A stretch of 64,000 bases of DNA from Sphingomonas aurea (GCF_030678875.1 NZ_JAUUDS010000005.1:62001-126000), one strand, 5' to 3'. Shown: positions 17,508 through 27,668, counted from the first letter of the stretch. Notes: generated by a model not told the origin, from the letters alone. Translations and numbers: made by a program.

Positions 17508-19973
17508 GGATCCGACCGGATCGGCCAGGCGGGCGGCAAGGTCGGTCTGGCGGAACGGCTTGACGAGGCGCGGCAGGTCCGGCGCCACGCCCTCGACGGC
17601 GGCATAGCCCGAGACGATCAGCGTGCGCGTGCCCGGCAGGCGGCGGAGCAGCTCGCGCGCCAGTTCGGTGCCGTTCATCCCCGGCATCAGATGGTCGGTG
17701 ACGAGCAGGTCCGGCGTCAGCCCGCCATCGACCAGGCGCAGCGCCTCCTCGGCCGATCCCGCCTCGATCACCTGATAGCCCAGCTCGACCAGCATGTCGG
17801 CGGTGCTGGCCCGGACGATCTCCTCGTCGTCGACGACCAGCGCGCGGCCGACGCCGGCGCGCTCCTCCGGCTCGTCGGCGCGCACCGGGTCGGGTGCGTC
17901 CTGGTCCGTCGCGGGCAGCCACAGCTCGACATTGGTGCCGAGCCCCGGCCGGCTGTCGATCGCCAGCGCGCCGCCCAGCTGCGCGGCGAGGCCGTGGACC
18001 ATCGACAGGCCTAGGCCGGTACCCTTGCCGATGCCCTTGGTCGAGAAGAACGGCTCGATCGCGCGCTGCAGCGTCTCGGCATCCATGCCCTGACCGGTGT
18101 CGGCCACCGACAGGTGGACGTAGCGCCCGGGCTTCAAGCCCGAGCGGTGCCCCTTGGCCAGGTCGACCGCACGCGCCGCGATGTTGAGCCGCCCGCCATC
18201 GGGCATCGCGTCGCGGGCGTTCACGCTCAGGTTCAGGATCGCCATTTCCAGCTGGTTCTGGTCGGCGATCGCGGCCGGCAGGTCGTCGGCGACGTCGATC
18301 GCGACCCGCGTCTGCGGGCCGGAGGTGCTGGACACCAGGTCGGCCATCTCGGTCACCAGCGTGCCGACATTGACCGGACGGGGCTGGAGCGGCTGGCGCC
18401 GCGCGAAGGCGAGGAGGCGCTGGACCAGCGTCTTGGCGCGCTCGGCCGACTGGATCGCGCCCGCGATCAGCCGCTGCTCGCGCTCGCCGCCCACGCCCTT
18501 GCGCTGAAGCAGGTCGAGGCTGCCGACGATCGGGGTCAGCAGGTTGTTGAAGTCGTGCGCGACACCGCCGGTCAGGCTGCCCATCGCCTCCATCTTCTGG
18601 CTCTGGCGCAACGCTTCCTGCGCGCTCATCAGCTCGGCTTCGGCGTTCAGCCGGGCCGAGATATCGTCGGCAAGGTGGAACGCACCGATGATCCGGCCAG
18701 CATCGTCGCGCAGCGGCGTGTACCGAATTTCCCAGCAGGGCTGGCCGAACTCGACGCGGCCGAACGTCTCGGTGACGGTGAAGGTCTCGCCGGCGAGCGC
18801 GCGGGCCATGAAGCCGCGGATGATGTCGCGCTGCTCGGGAATGAACAGGTCGGGAAATCGGTCGCCCAGCCGGGTTTCGAACCCGTTGACGCGCCGGAAC
18901 TCGTCGTTGTGCGCCTTGTTGAACGCGATCAGCCGGAAGTCGTGGTCGAACGCGCAGATCGGCGACACGGTCGCCTCGACGATGTCGTGGAAGCGGCGCA
19001 GCTCGTCGGTGCGCGCCGCCACCTGTCGTTCCAGCGTCTCGTTCAACTCGCGCAACCGGTCCTCGGCCGCCTTGCGCGCGCTGATGTCGTTGAACAGGAT
19101 GGCGACGCGGCGGCGCCCGGCGGGCCCGGTGCGAAAGGCGTGGACGTCAAACCAGCGGGCCATCTGCGCCGACCCGTTCTCGAACCGCACCGGCTCGCCG
19201 GTGCGCACGACCGCGCCGTACATGTCGTACCAGTGCTGCTCGAGGCCGGGCACCAGCTCGCTCGCCCAGTGGCCGACCGCGTCGGCCAGCCCGGTCTGGC
19301 GCTGAAATGCGGGGTTGACCTCTTCGAACCGGTAATCGACCGGACGGCCGTCCGCGTCGAAGCGCATCTCGACCACGCAGAAGCCGACATCGACCGCCTC
19401 GAACAGGGTGCGGTAGCGCGCCTCGCTCTCCGACAGGCGCGCCTCCGCGCCGATCCGCTGGACATGCGCCCAGCACCGCGCGACGACGGCGGCGACCAGC
19501 CGGATCTCGTGATCGTGCCAGTCGCGCGCGCCGTCCTGATGCACCGCCATCATGGCGACCAGCCGCCCGTCCTTCAGCAGCGGGCAGCAGATGATCGCGG
19601 CGATGCCGATCGACAGGAACATGTCGCGCCCGTCCGCCGGCAACAGCTCGCGCGAGACGTCGCGCACCACCAGCGTCCGCCCGGCGCGCATATCGGCCGC
19701 GGCACGCGAACCGAACAGGTCCAGGCTGTAGACGCCGGCCGAACTCGCCACCCCGGGCGCGGTATAGTCGTCGCGGATGACGAAGCGGTCATTGTCCGCG
19801 TCGAGATCGGCATAGGCGCAGCGCGACGCGTCCAACTGGCGTGCCAGCAGCTCGGCCGCCGCCCGCATCGCCGTCGGCGCATCGCGCGCCGTCTGCAGCG
19901 CGCCGTCCAGCTCGCTCAGGAAACGCAGCTGCACCTCGCTCTCGCGGAGCGCCACCATGGTGCGGTCGTCCAT
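17505..19973 (-). CDS. Hybrid histidine kinase: GAF-PAS-PAS-HisKA-HATPase-REC
   Basis: 822 residues, no transmembrane segment, so cytoplasmic. Domains in order: GAF (about 17-170), PAS (185-300), coiled coil, PAS (325-440), HisKA with phosphoacceptor His473 in GGVAHDFNNLL, HATPase_c (LSVNARDAM N box, DTGQGM G1, GKGTGLGL G2), and a C-terminal receiver (VVDDEE acidic pair, phosphoacceptor Asp in LLVTDHLMPG, Lys in LVKPFRQ). This is the DctB/NtrB-like H-box type common in sphingomonads. ATG overlaps the stop of the preceding kinase gene by one base. Third gene of an operon with a KaiC-like ATPase; output is probably by phosphorelay. Confidence 0.92.
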   Translation of the reverse strand: MDDRTMVALRESEVQLRFLSELDGALQTARDAPTAMRAAAELLARQLDASRCAYADLDADNDRFVIRDDYTAPGVASSAGVYSLDLFGSRAAADMRAGRTLVVRDVSRELLPADGRDMFLSIGIAAIICCPLLKDGRLVAMMAVHQDGARDWHDHEIRLVAAVVARCWAHVQRIGAEARLSESEARYRTLFEAVDVGFCVVEMRFDADGRPVDYRFEEVNPAFQRQTGLADAVGHWASELVPGLEQHWYDMYGAVVRTGEPVRFENGSAQMARWFDVHAFRTGPAGRRRVAILFNDISARKAAEDRLRELNETLERQVAARTDELRRFHDIVEATVSPICAFDHDFRLIAFNKAHNDEFRRVNGFETRLGDRFPDLFIPEQRDIIRGFMARALAGETFTVTETFGRVEFGQPCWEIRYTPLRDDAGRIIGAFHLADDISARLNAEAELMSAQEALRQSQKMEAMGSLTGGVAHDFNNLLTPIVGSLDLLQRKGVGGEREQRLIAGAIQSAERAKTLVQRLLAFARRQPLQPRPVNVGTLVTEMADLVSSTSGPQTRVAIDVADDLPAAIADQNQLEMAILNLSVNARDAMPDGGRLNIAARAVDLAKGHRSGLKPGRYVHLSVADTGQGMDAETLQRAIEPFFSTKGIGKGTGLGLSMVHGLAAQLGGALAIDSRPGLGTNVELWLPATDQDAPDPVRADEPEERAGVGRALVVDDEEIVRASTADMLVELGYQVIEAGSAEEALRLVDGGLTPDLLVTDHLMPGMNGTELARELLRRLPGTRTLIVSGYAAVEGVAPDLPRLVKPFRQTDLAARLADPVGS

Positions 19974-22036
19974 CAGCCGCGATCCGCCGGCATCATCTCG
20001 GCGATCTTCGCGGACAGCGTGTCGATCGTGAAGGGCTTGGTAATCATGCTCATATTGGTACCGAGAAAGCCCGACCGGATCGCCGCATTCTCGGCATAGC
20101 CGGTGACGAACAGGATCGGCAGGTCGGGCCGGTGGCGGCGGGCGATTTCCGCGAGCTGACGGCCGTTCATGCCCGGCAGTCCGACGTCGGAGATCATCAG
20201 GTCGATATGGCGGTCCGATGCCAGCACCGGCACCGCCTCGCCCGCATCGCCCGCCTCGATGATCCGGTAACGCAGCTCCTCCAGCACGGCCCGCACCAGC
20301 AGCCGGACCGAGCTGTCGTCCTCGACCAGCAGCACGGTCTCGCCGCGCCCCTCGATCGCCGCGGGCGCTTCGGGCGGATTGGCGCCCTGCTCGTCGTCGG
20401 CAGCGACCGGCAGGAACAGCTTGACCGATGTGCCCTGCCCGACCTGGCTGTGAACGCGCACCTGCCCGCCCGACTGGCGCGCAAAGCCATAGACCATCGA
20501 CAGGCCAAGGCCGGTGCCCTCGCCCATCGGCTTGGTCGAGAAGAACGGCTCGAAGATTCGCTCCAGCACGTCGGGCGCGATGCCGACGCCGGTGTCGGAC
20601 ACCGCGACCATCACATAGCGACCGGGTGCGGCGTCGCCCCGCGTCGCGACATAAGCCTCGTCGAGCACGACGACGCTGGTTTCCACCGTCAGCGTGCCAC
20701 CTTCGGGCATCGCGTCGCGCGCGTTAATGACCAGGTTGAGGATCGCGTTTTCCAGCTGGTTGGCGTCCGTCGTCGCCTTTGGCAGATCCGTACCCTGCAC
20801 GACGCGCAGCACGATATCCTCGCGCACCGAGCGTTGCAGCAGGTCCTGCAGCGAGGTCAGGAGCGCGCCGATATCGGTCGCGCGGATGTCGAGCGACTGC
20901 CGCCGCGAGAAGGCGAGCAGCCGCGCGGTCAGCGCCGCCGCGCGCTGGGCCGACTGGGTCGCTGCGTCCATGAACCGGTTCAGATCGTCGGTTCGGCCAT
21001 CGGCGAGCCGGCGGCGCATGATGTCCATCGCGCCGATCACGCCGGTGAGCATATTGTTGAAGTCATGGGCGATACCGCCGGTCAGCTGGCCCACCGCCTC
21101 CATCTTCTGGCTCTGGCGCAGCGCCGTCTCGGCGCTGGCCCGGCGCTCCATCTCCAGCTCCAGTGCCACCGTCCGCTCGGCGACGCGGCGCTCCAGCTCC
21201 TCCTCGGCCTCGCGCTGCATCGTGACGTCGAGCGCGAAGATGTAGAAGCCGTCGACTGTCCCGTCGGCGTCGCGGCGGGGCAGATAGCGGATCTCGGCCT
21301 CGCGCCGGCGCCCGTCGCGGTGCGGCCACGACAGCGCCAGCGACACCGGCGTGCCCGCCAGCGCGCGGCGCATCGCGTCCTCGCGCAGCGCGAACCCCTG
21401 GTCGCCGACGATCTCGCGCACGGTCCGGCCCAGCACCTCCTGCGGTGACCGGTACATCCAGTCCTCATACGCCTTGTTGGCGAAGCGGTAGCGCAGGTCG
21501 CGATCGATGAAGCCGATCAGCACCGGCAGCGAATCGGCGACCAGCCGCAGCTCCGCCTCGCTCGCGGCAGTGGCGCGCCGCGCCGCCTCGATGTTGAGCA
21601 GCTGGTCACGCGCCTCGAACTGCTTCTGGCGCGAGCGCATCGCCGAGGCGATCGAGCTGGTCAGCGAGGCCGATCCGATCGGCCGTTCCAGGACGATCGC
21701 GTTGGTGAACGGCTCGATTAGCGCGACCCGCGCGCGCTCGATGGCCAGCGGATGCCCGGTCCGACGCGCCGCCAGCAGCACGAACGGCACGTCCGACCAG
21801 GCCGGCTGCGCGTCGAGCGCGGCCTGGAGCACCGCCTTGTCCCCCGCCAGCGCCTCCTCGGTCATCACCACGACGCCGACCTGCTCGTCCAGCGCCGCCA
21901 CGACCGCCGTCAGATCGGCACAGACGCGCGCGTCATAGCCCTGCCCCGCCAGCAGGTCGCGCACGCTTTCGGCGTCGCGGCCGAACGGTGCCGCGATCAG
22001 GACCCTGCTCCCCTCGGATGCCGTCCGATGGCCCAA
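19973..22036 (-). CDS. Hybrid histidine kinase with degenerate N-terminal receiver
   Basis: 687 residues. Residues 10-125 resemble a receiver fold, but the expected phosphoacceptor Asp is replaced (VVVMTEEAL), making it a probable pseudo-receiver. Next come a coiled linker, PAS (about 160-275), HisKA with His324 in GGIAHDFNNML, HATPase_c (NARDAMPEGG, DTGVGIAPD, GEGTGLGLSM) and a C-terminal intact receiver (VEDDSS, LMISDVGLPG, ITKPF). No signal or membrane segment. The only reasonable start is TTG at 22036, with GAGGA about 11 nt upstream, four bases beyond the KaiC stop. A pseudo-receiver suggests protein-protein sensing, perhaps of the KaiC-like partner. Confidence 0.9.
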   Translation of the reverse strand: MGHRTASEGSRVLIAAPFGRDAESVRDLLAGQGYDARVCADLTAVVAALDEQVGVVVMTEEALAGDKAVLQAALDAQPAWSDVPFVLLAARRTGHPLAIERARVALIEPFTNAIVLERPIGSASLTSSIASAMRSRQKQFEARDQLLNIEAARRATAASEAELRLVADSLPVLIGFIDRDLRYRFANKAYEDWMYRSPQEVLGRTVREIVGDQGFALREDAMRRALAGTPVSLALSWPHRDGRRREAEIRYLPRRDADGTVDGFYIFALDVTMQREAEEELERRVAERTVALELEMERRASAETALRQSQKMEAVGQLTGGIAHDFNNMLTGVIGAMDIMRRRLADGRTDDLNRFMDAATQSAQRAAALTARLLAFSRRQSLDIRATDIGALLTSLQDLLQRSVREDIVLRVVQGTDLPKATTDANQLENAILNLVINARDAMPEGGTLTVETSVVVLDEAYVATRGDAAPGRYVMVAVSDTGVGIAPDVLERIFEPFFSTKPMGEGTGLGLSMVYGFARQSGGQVRVHSQVGQGTSVKLFLPVAADDEQGANPPEAPAAIEGRGETVLLVEDDSSVRLLVRAVLEELRYRIIEAGDAGEAVPVLASDRHIDLMISDVGLPGMNGRQLAEIARRHRPDLPILFVTGYAENAAIRSGFLGTNMSMITKPFTIDTLSAKIAEMMPADRG

Positions 22037-22039
22037 GGT

Positions 22040-23527
22040 TCAGCGGTCCTCCATCAGCGGGCTGCGCGCGCCGCTATACTCGGGCGTGCCGGTCAGCACG
22101 CCGCGGAACGCCACCAGCGGATCGCCGACCCGCACGCCGTGCGTGTCGATGCGCAGTTCGCGGATCGCATCCTCATGCTGGCCGGCGCGGTTCTTCAGCA
22201 CCGAGATCGCCTTGCGCAGCCGCCCGTCCGCCTCGAAGAAGCGGAGCATCACCACCGCATCGGCGACGTACGAGACGTTGAGGTTGGTCGCCATCGTCCC
22301 CAGCAGCCCCTGCTGCGGATTGATGAGGAAGGTGACCACGCCCTTCTGGCTCAGGTACGACAGCAGCTCGTGGATCTGCAGGATCAGCTGCTGCTCCTGC
22401 GGCATCGCCGCCAGATAGCCGTTCAGGCTGTCGATCGCGAGCATGCGTATGCCCCGCTCCTCCACCTCGCGGCGAACGCGTGCGGCGAACTCGCCGGGCG
22501 ACAGCTCGGCGGGGTCGACCTGCTGGATCGACAGGCAGCCGCTGTCGAGGTGCTTTTGCAGGTCCAGGTTGAACGCGCGCGCGCGTGCGACCAGCGTGCC
22601 GATCCGCTCGTCGAACTCATAGATCGTCGCGCACTCGCCCCGCTCGCATGCGGCGTGGAGATATTGCAGCGCGATCGTCGTCTTGCCGGTGCCCGCCGGG
22701 CCGGTGAGGAGCGTGCTGGTGCCCCGCAGCGGCCCGCCGTTCAGCAGCGAGTCGAGCGCCGTGACGCCGCTCGGCACCGGATCGCCGACGAAGCTGGCGT
22801 GATGATCGGCGGCGATCAGCCGCGGATAGATGTCCAGCCCGCCCCGCCGGATCGCGAAATCGTGATAGCCCGCGACGAAGTCGATGCCGCGCAGCTTCTG
22901 CACCTGCAAACGCCGGCGCGCGGCGCCGAAATCGAGCGTCAGCCGCTCCAGCGTGATGACGCCATGGCACAGGCTGTGCAGGTGCGTGTCGCCGCCCGCG
23001 TCGCGCGCGCCGGTCAGGTCGTCGACCAGCAGCACGGTGGTCCGGCGCCCCGCGAAGAACTGTTTCAGCGCCAGGACCTGGCGGCGGTAGCGCAGAGGGT
23101 CCTGCGCCAGCAGCCGCATCTCGGACAGGCTGTCGAACACGACGCGGCACGGCTGCACGCGCTCGACCTCCTGCTGGATCAGCTTGATCGTGCCGCTCAG
23201 CTCCATTTCCCAGGGGTGGAGGATCGACTGTTCGCGCCCCTCGCCCAGCACGCCGTCGGCGGAGTTGAGTTCGAACACGTCGAACTCGTTCAGATCCCAG
23301 CCGTGCGAGGCGGCGACGACGTCCAGCTCCTCGCGGGTTTCGGACAGGGTGATGTAGAGCGCCTTCTCGCCGCGCTGCACGCCGGCGCGCAGGAACTGGA
23401 GCGCCAGCGTCGTCTTTCCCGATCCGGGTGCGCCTTCGAGCAGGTAGAGCCGGTTTGCGGGAAGGCCGCCGCGCAGGATCGTGTCGAGCCCCTGGTTGCC
23501 CGTCGAGATGATCTCGGATGTCGCCAT
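22040..23527 (-). CDS. KaiC-like double RecA-domain ATPase
   Basis: 495 residues, two tandem KaiC/RecA domains. Walker A motifs are GAPGSGKTT (32-40) and GPAGTGKTT (276-284); Walker B-like strands are CRVVFDSLSEM and MLAIDSLNGY. Length and duplication match KaiC-family proteins of non-cyanobacteria. No KaiA or KaiB gene is in the window; two hybrid kinases follow in the same operon, as in other proteobacterial KaiC-kinase modules. The ATG at 23527 is chosen; a TTG-initiated extension to 23611 adds a basic, non-conserved segment. Function is probably ATP-dependent signalling rather than proven timekeeping. Confidence 0.88.
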   Translation of the reverse strand: MATSEIISTGNQGLDTILRGGLPANRLYLLEGAPGSGKTTLALQFLRAGVQRGEKALYITLSETREELDVVAASHGWDLNEFDVFELNSADGVLGEGREQSILHPWEMELSGTIKLIQQEVERVQPCRVVFDSLSEMRLLAQDPLRYRRQVLALKQFFAGRRTTVLLVDDLTGARDAGGDTHLHSLCHGVITLERLTLDFGAARRRLQVQKLRGIDFVAGYHDFAIRRGGLDIYPRLIAADHHASFVGDPVPSGVTALDSLLNGGPLRGTSTLLTGPAGTGKTTIALQYLHAACERGECATIYEFDERIGTLVARARAFNLDLQKHLDSGCLSIQQVDPAELSPGEFAARVRREVEERGIRMLAIDSLNGYLAAMPQEQQLILQIHELLSYLSQKGVVTFLINPQQGLLGTMATNLNVSYVADAVVMLRFFEADGRLRKAISVLKNRAGQHEDAIRELRIDTHGVRVGDPLVAFRGVLTGTPEYSGARSPLMEDR

Positions 23528-23629
23528 CGTTCGCAGCCGTTCCAACGCGTTACGACGGTTCAACAACCGCCCCTCGCGCCCGCATCTCGCACGCGGCGAC
23601 AAGAACGACAACGGTCGTGATAGGGGCGG

Positions 23630-24316
23630 TCAGCTCCGCGCGGCGCAGGTGGCGATGAAGCCGGCCGCCATGAACCGCGCCATGCGCGACTTGATCGCCT
23701 CGAAATCCTCCGACCGGCACAGCCCGCCGGACAGCTTGTCGATGCGCCCGGTCCGCCCCAGCGACAGCATCAGCCCGCCGGTGACGAAGTGGTATCCCCA
23801 GAACAGGTCCTCCTCCGAACACGCGGGCAGCGCCTGTTTCAGGATCTGGATCAGGCGCAGCACGACCGCATCGAAGTGCGTGTCCATCAGCTCGGCACCC
23901 CATTCGGCGGTGTTGCTCATCTGCGCGCCGAGCATGCCGAAGTTGCGCCAGCCGATATCGCCATTGCCATAAAGGTCGAGGTCGGCATCGAGATAGGCGT
24001 GGAGCGCCCCCTCGACGGTCGGCTTGCCCGCCGCCTCGCGCTCATAGGCGTCGAGCGTCGCCATCCGCCGCTCGATCGTGACCGGCGCACGACGGGCGAT
24101 CACCGCGTCGAACAGCTCCTTCTTGTCCTTGAAATAATAGTGGAGCAGCGACTGGTGGACGCCGACCCGTTGCGCCACCTCCTTCAGCGTGACGCCATAG
24201 AGGCCGTGCTTGGCGAACAACTCCTCGGCGGCGTCGAAGATCTGCGTCATCGTCGCCGCGCGCTGGTCGGCCTTGGTCTTGGGGCGGCGCTTGGGTCGGA
24301 TCGGCGCGTCGGTCAT
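23630..24316 (-). CDS. TetR/AcrR family transcriptional regulator
   Basis: 228 residues. The HTH is near the N-terminus: DAAEELFAKHGLYGVTLKEV then VGVHQSLLHYYFKDKKELF, the TetR signature. The ligand domain ends GGLMLSLGRTGRIDKLSGG. The ATG at 24316 has AGAGGAG upstream; the long frame beyond it is non-homologous. It lies downstream of and in line with the acyl-CoA ligase, so it may regulate the ester-catabolism genes or acyl metabolism in general. Confidence 0.9.
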   Translation of the reverse strand: MTDAPIRPKRRPKTKADQRAATMTQIFDAAEELFAKHGLYGVTLKEVAQRVGVHQSLLHYYFKDKKELFDAVIARRAPVTIERRMATLDAYEREAAGKPTVEGALHAYLDADLDLYGNGDIGWRNFGMLGAQMSNTAEWGAELMDTHFDAVVLRLIQILKQALPACSEEDLFWGYHFVTGGLMLSLGRTGRIDKLSGGLCRSEDFEAIKSRMARFMAAGFIATCAARS

Positions 24317-24453
24317 GCCGCTCCTCTGCGCCCGTGCGGGGGAGCGGGCAAGACCGGGCCGGGCCGACGCGTCAGCGGCCATTTGAACACCCGCGAAAGG
24401 GCGAGCTTCGAAGCGGTGCCAAGTGCGCCCCCGGCGCATTGTCGGACGGACTC

Positions 24454-26040
24454 TCAGCCATGCTCGGCCCGCAGGCGCATCTTGTCGATCTTGCCGGTCA
24501 GCGCCAGCGGCATGGCGGGCACGCGGACGATCGCGTCGGGCAGCCACCAGCTGGCGATCCGGCCGCGCAGCGCATCGAGCAGCTTCTCGTCGGGCAGGTC
24601 GGCGCCCTGTCGCTCCTCGACGACCAGCACGGGGCGCTCGCCCCAGCGCGGATGCGCGCGGCCGACGACCGCGACCAGCGCGACCTCTGGCAGGGCTCCC
24701 ACGATCGCCTCGATCTCGCCGGGATTGATCCACTCGCCGCCCGACTTGATGAGATCCTTGGCGCGGCCGGTGATGCTGAGGTTACCCTCGCCGTCGATCC
24801 GCGCCAGGTCGCCGGTGTCGAACCAGCCCTCGGCATCGGTCGCGTCCGCCTCCTGCCCGAAATAGCGCGCGACCGTGCTCGCCCCCTTGACCCACAGATG
24901 CCCCTCGCCATCGCGCTGGTCGGGCAGCGGCACACCGTCCGCATCGGTCAGGCGCAGGTCGACGCCGATCGGCGGCCGACCCGACTTGTTCGACGCGCGG
25001 ATCGGCGCGATCGCGGGCGTGATCGTGCCGAGCGGCGACAGCTCGGTCATGCCCCAGCTGGTCTGGACGGTGACGCCCAGCCGCGCCTCGAGCCGGTCCA
25101 TCAGCGCCTGCGGCACCGACGATCCGCCGAGCAGCACGCGCTGGAGCGACGGGACGGTGCCGCCGGTCCGCTCCAGGTGATCGACCAGCCCCAGCCACAC
25201 GGTCGCGACGCCGGCGGCGACGGTCACTCCCTCCTCGTTGATGAGGCGCGCCAGGCTGGCACCGTCCTGGTTGCGTCCGGGCAGCACCAGCTTGGCCCCC
25301 GCCGCCGGTCCCGCGAAGGCGAAGCCCCAGCCATTGGCGTGGAACATCGGCACCGCGACCAGCACCGCGTCCTGCGCCGTGATGCCGATCACGTCGGCGG
25401 CGAGCAGGTGGGTGGTGTGGAGATAGTTGGAGCGATGGGTATAGGTCACGCCCTTGGGCGCGCCGGTCGTGCCCGAGGTGAAGCAAAGCCCGGCCGGCGC
25501 ATGCTCGTCGAACCCGCCCCAGGGCACCGTCGCGCCATGTGCGGCGAGCAGCTCCTCCAGCTGCCAGACACGCACCCGGTCCGACACCGGTGCCGGCGAC
25601 GGCGCGCCGGGTTCGTCGAACAGGACGACGTGCTCGATCGTCGGGCAGAGCTGTACCAGTTCCTCGACCAGCGGTGCGAGGCCGGGGCTGACCGCCAGCA
25701 CGCGGTTCTGCGCCTGGTGGATCATCGCCGCCAGATGCGCGGGCGCGAGGCGGGGGTTGAGCGTGTGGCAGACGATCCCCGTCCCCATCGCGCCGTACCA
25801 GCACTCCATATGCGCCTGACTGTTCCACGCGAGCGTCGCAAGATTGTCGCCCGCGCGCAGGCCCAGCGCCGCGAAGGCACCCGACAGGCGGTTGGCGCGC
25901 TCACGCAGCGCGGCATAGCCGATCCGCGCGCTGCCGCCGTCGCCGCCGGTCACCACCTCGGTCGTGCCGTGCCACCTGGCGGCATGGTCGATGAACTTGT
26001 CGAGGGTCAGCGCATAGGGCTGCATCGCGCCCGGGGTCAT
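24454..26040 (-). CDS. AMP-forming acyl-CoA synthetase
   Basis: 528 residues. The ANL-superfamily P-loop is FTSGTTGAPKGVTYTH, followed by QTSWGMTELSPLG, the hinge DTGDLARIDGEGNLSITGR, AKDLIKSGGEWINPGEIE and the C-terminal catalytic Lys in PLALTGKIDK. It activates a carboxylic acid with ATP and CoA. The family cannot be narrowed safely; medium-chain fatty acids or methylmercaptopropionate-type acids are common substrates. ATG at 26040 overlaps the esterase stop (ATGA). It probably activates the acid released by the esterase. Confidence 0.9.
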   Translation of the reverse strand: MTPGAMQPYALTLDKFIDHAARWHGTTEVVTGGDGGSARIGYAALRERANRLSGAFAALGLRAGDNLATLAWNSQAHMECWYGAMGTGIVCHTLNPRLAPAHLAAMIHQAQNRVLAVSPGLAPLVEELVQLCPTIEHVVLFDEPGAPSPAPVSDRVRVWQLEELLAAHGATVPWGGFDEHAPAGLCFTSGTTGAPKGVTYTHRSNYLHTTHLLAADVIGITAQDAVLVAVPMFHANGWGFAFAGPAAGAKLVLPGRNQDGASLARLINEEGVTVAAGVATVWLGLVDHLERTGGTVPSLQRVLLGGSSVPQALMDRLEARLGVTVQTSWGMTELSPLGTITPAIAPIRASNKSGRPPIGVDLRLTDADGVPLPDQRDGEGHLWVKGASTVARYFGQEADATDAEGWFDTGDLARIDGEGNLSITGRAKDLIKSGGEWINPGEIEAIVGALPEVALVAVVGRAHPRWGERPVLVVEERQGADLPDEKLLDALRGRIASWWLPDAIVRVPAMPLALTGKIDKMRLRAEHG

Positions 26041-27668
26041 CGCTGCGGTCCGGCGCAGGGGGTCTGGGGCACGCTGCCCGCGGCGACGCCGATATTGACG
26101 AACCATAGCTGATCGGCGGCGCGGCGGCGGCACACCACCTCTTCGTTAAAGGCATAGTGGCCGGGCAGCACGTTCGTGCCCGCCACGGGGCGGTCGCGGA
26201 ACGCCATGTACGCCTTCGCCTTGCCATAGGGCGACCAGGCCGGATGGCCCGCCGCACGCGGCGTGCCGGTCTTCGCGAACGTGGTCCAATAGTCGATCAT
26301 CGCGTCCGACAGGCCCCGTTCGGCCGGGGTCACCGGTGGCGCCGGCCAGTTGACCGGCAGGGCTGCGCCGATCAGCCCGAAGACGTACGGGATTTCGCTG
26401 GCATGAAACGCGTTCAGCCCACGCGCATCGGCCGCCGGATAGCTGTGCTGGTAATAATAGAGATAGGCGGGTTGCCCGGCCGCACTCTGCTTCTCGGCCA
26501 GCCGCTCGGCAGTCCAGCCATAGATGCCGTCGCGGGTCGCGGCGAGCACGCTCTCCTCGACGTCGGTGCCGGGGTAGAGCTTCAGGAAGGCATCGGCGAG
26601 GTTGCCGTAATTGGCGCGGATCGCCTTCTCGTAGGCGGCGGCATCGGTCGGGATCGGCGGCGCGAGCCGGCGCAGCGAGCGGATCTCGCCCGCGTTGAAC
26701 CCGGCGAGCAGCGGCACATGCGCCTGCTCGCCGGCGTCGAACGTGTCGACCAGCTGCTTGGTCAGTACCCAGCCGTCGATGGTCGGCTGGGTGAGGTAAC
26801 CGAGCGTCGGCGCGGTGTCGGTCAGCGTCGCCGCCGGCACCGCGCGCAGTGCGGCGATATCGGGCGCCTTGAATGCCTGACCGACCATCGTACCGACCTG
26901 CTCGGCCGCCGGCGCACCGTAGACCGCGCTCTTCAGCGCCGGGTTGGTGACCATATACGCGCTCTGCGCGATCGCCTTGGTATAGAGGCCCTTGGCGAGC
27001 GGGCTGGCGAGCAGGTCCATGACGCTGAGGCCGCCGGCGCTCTCACCCATGATGGTGACGTTGGCGGGATCGCCGCCGAACGCCGCGACATTGGCCTTCA
27101 CCCATTTCAACGCCGCGATCTGGTCGAGCAGCCCGTAATTGCCCGAAGCGTGCTGCGGCGACTCCGCGCTGAGGCCCGGATGGGCGAGGAAGCCGAGGAT
27201 GCCGAGCCGGTACTGGACCGACACCACCACCACGCCTTTCGCGGCGATGTGCTGCGCGTCGAAGATCGGGCTGGCGGCATAGCCGGCGACCAGCGCGCCG
27301 CCATGGATCCACACGATCACCGGCGCCTTCTTCGCACCCTTGGGCGACCAGACGTTCAGCGACAGGCAGTCCTCGCTCATCGCCGCCGGATCGTCGGCAT
27401 AGAGGCTGTCGGGCTTGGACTTGGGCTGCATGCACGCCGCGCCGAACCGCGTCGCGTCGCGCACGCCCTGCCAGCCGCCGGCGGCGACGGGAGGCTTCCA
27501 GCGCAGGTCGCCGACCGGCGGCACCGCATAGGGGATGCCGCGGAACACCCGCGTGCCGTCGGCAAGGGTCGTACCGGCGAGCTGCCCCTGCGCGATCGTC
27601 ACGGTCGGCGGCGTGGGTGCTGCCGCGACCGACAGCGCGGCGGCGAGGATCGAAGCGAGCATCTTCAT
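26037..27668 (-). CDS. Secreted type-B carboxylesterase
   Basis: 543 residues with a short signal peptide (MKMLASILAAALSVAAA). FRGIPYAVPPVGDLRW, EDCLSLNVWSPK, the oxyanion motif VIVWIHGGALVAG, nucleophile Ser210 in MGESAGGLS, and FHASEIPYVFG for the His region are all standard for carboxylesterase/lipase type B. It should hydrolyse ester substrates in the periplasm. ATGA overlaps couple it to the MFS gene upstream and the CoA ligase downstream. A second esterase of the same family is at 31513-33048. Confidence 0.9.
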   Translation of the reverse strand: MKMLASILAAALSVAAAPTPPTVTIAQGQLAGTTLADGTRVFRGIPYAVPPVGDLRWKPPVAAGGWQGVRDATRFGAACMQPKSKPDSLYADDPAAMSEDCLSLNVWSPKGAKKAPVIVWIHGGALVAGYAASPIFDAQHIAAKGVVVVSVQYRLGILGFLAHPGLSAESPQHASGNYGLLDQIAALKWVKANVAAFGGDPANVTIMGESAGGLSVMDLLASPLAKGLYTKAIAQSAYMVTNPALKSAVYGAPAAEQVGTMVGQAFKAPDIAALRAVPAATLTDTAPTLGYLTQPTIDGWVLTKQLVDTFDAGEQAHVPLLAGFNAGEIRSLRRLAPPIPTDAAAYEKAIRANYGNLADAFLKLYPGTDVEESVLAATRDGIYGWTAERLAEKQSAAGQPAYLYYYQHSYPAADARGLNAFHASEIPYVFGLIGAALPVNWPAPPVTPAERGLSDAMIDYWTTFAKTGTPRAAGHPAWSPYGKAKAYMAFRDRPVAGTNVLPGHYAFNEEVVCRRRAADQLWFVNIGVAAGSVPQTPCAGPQR

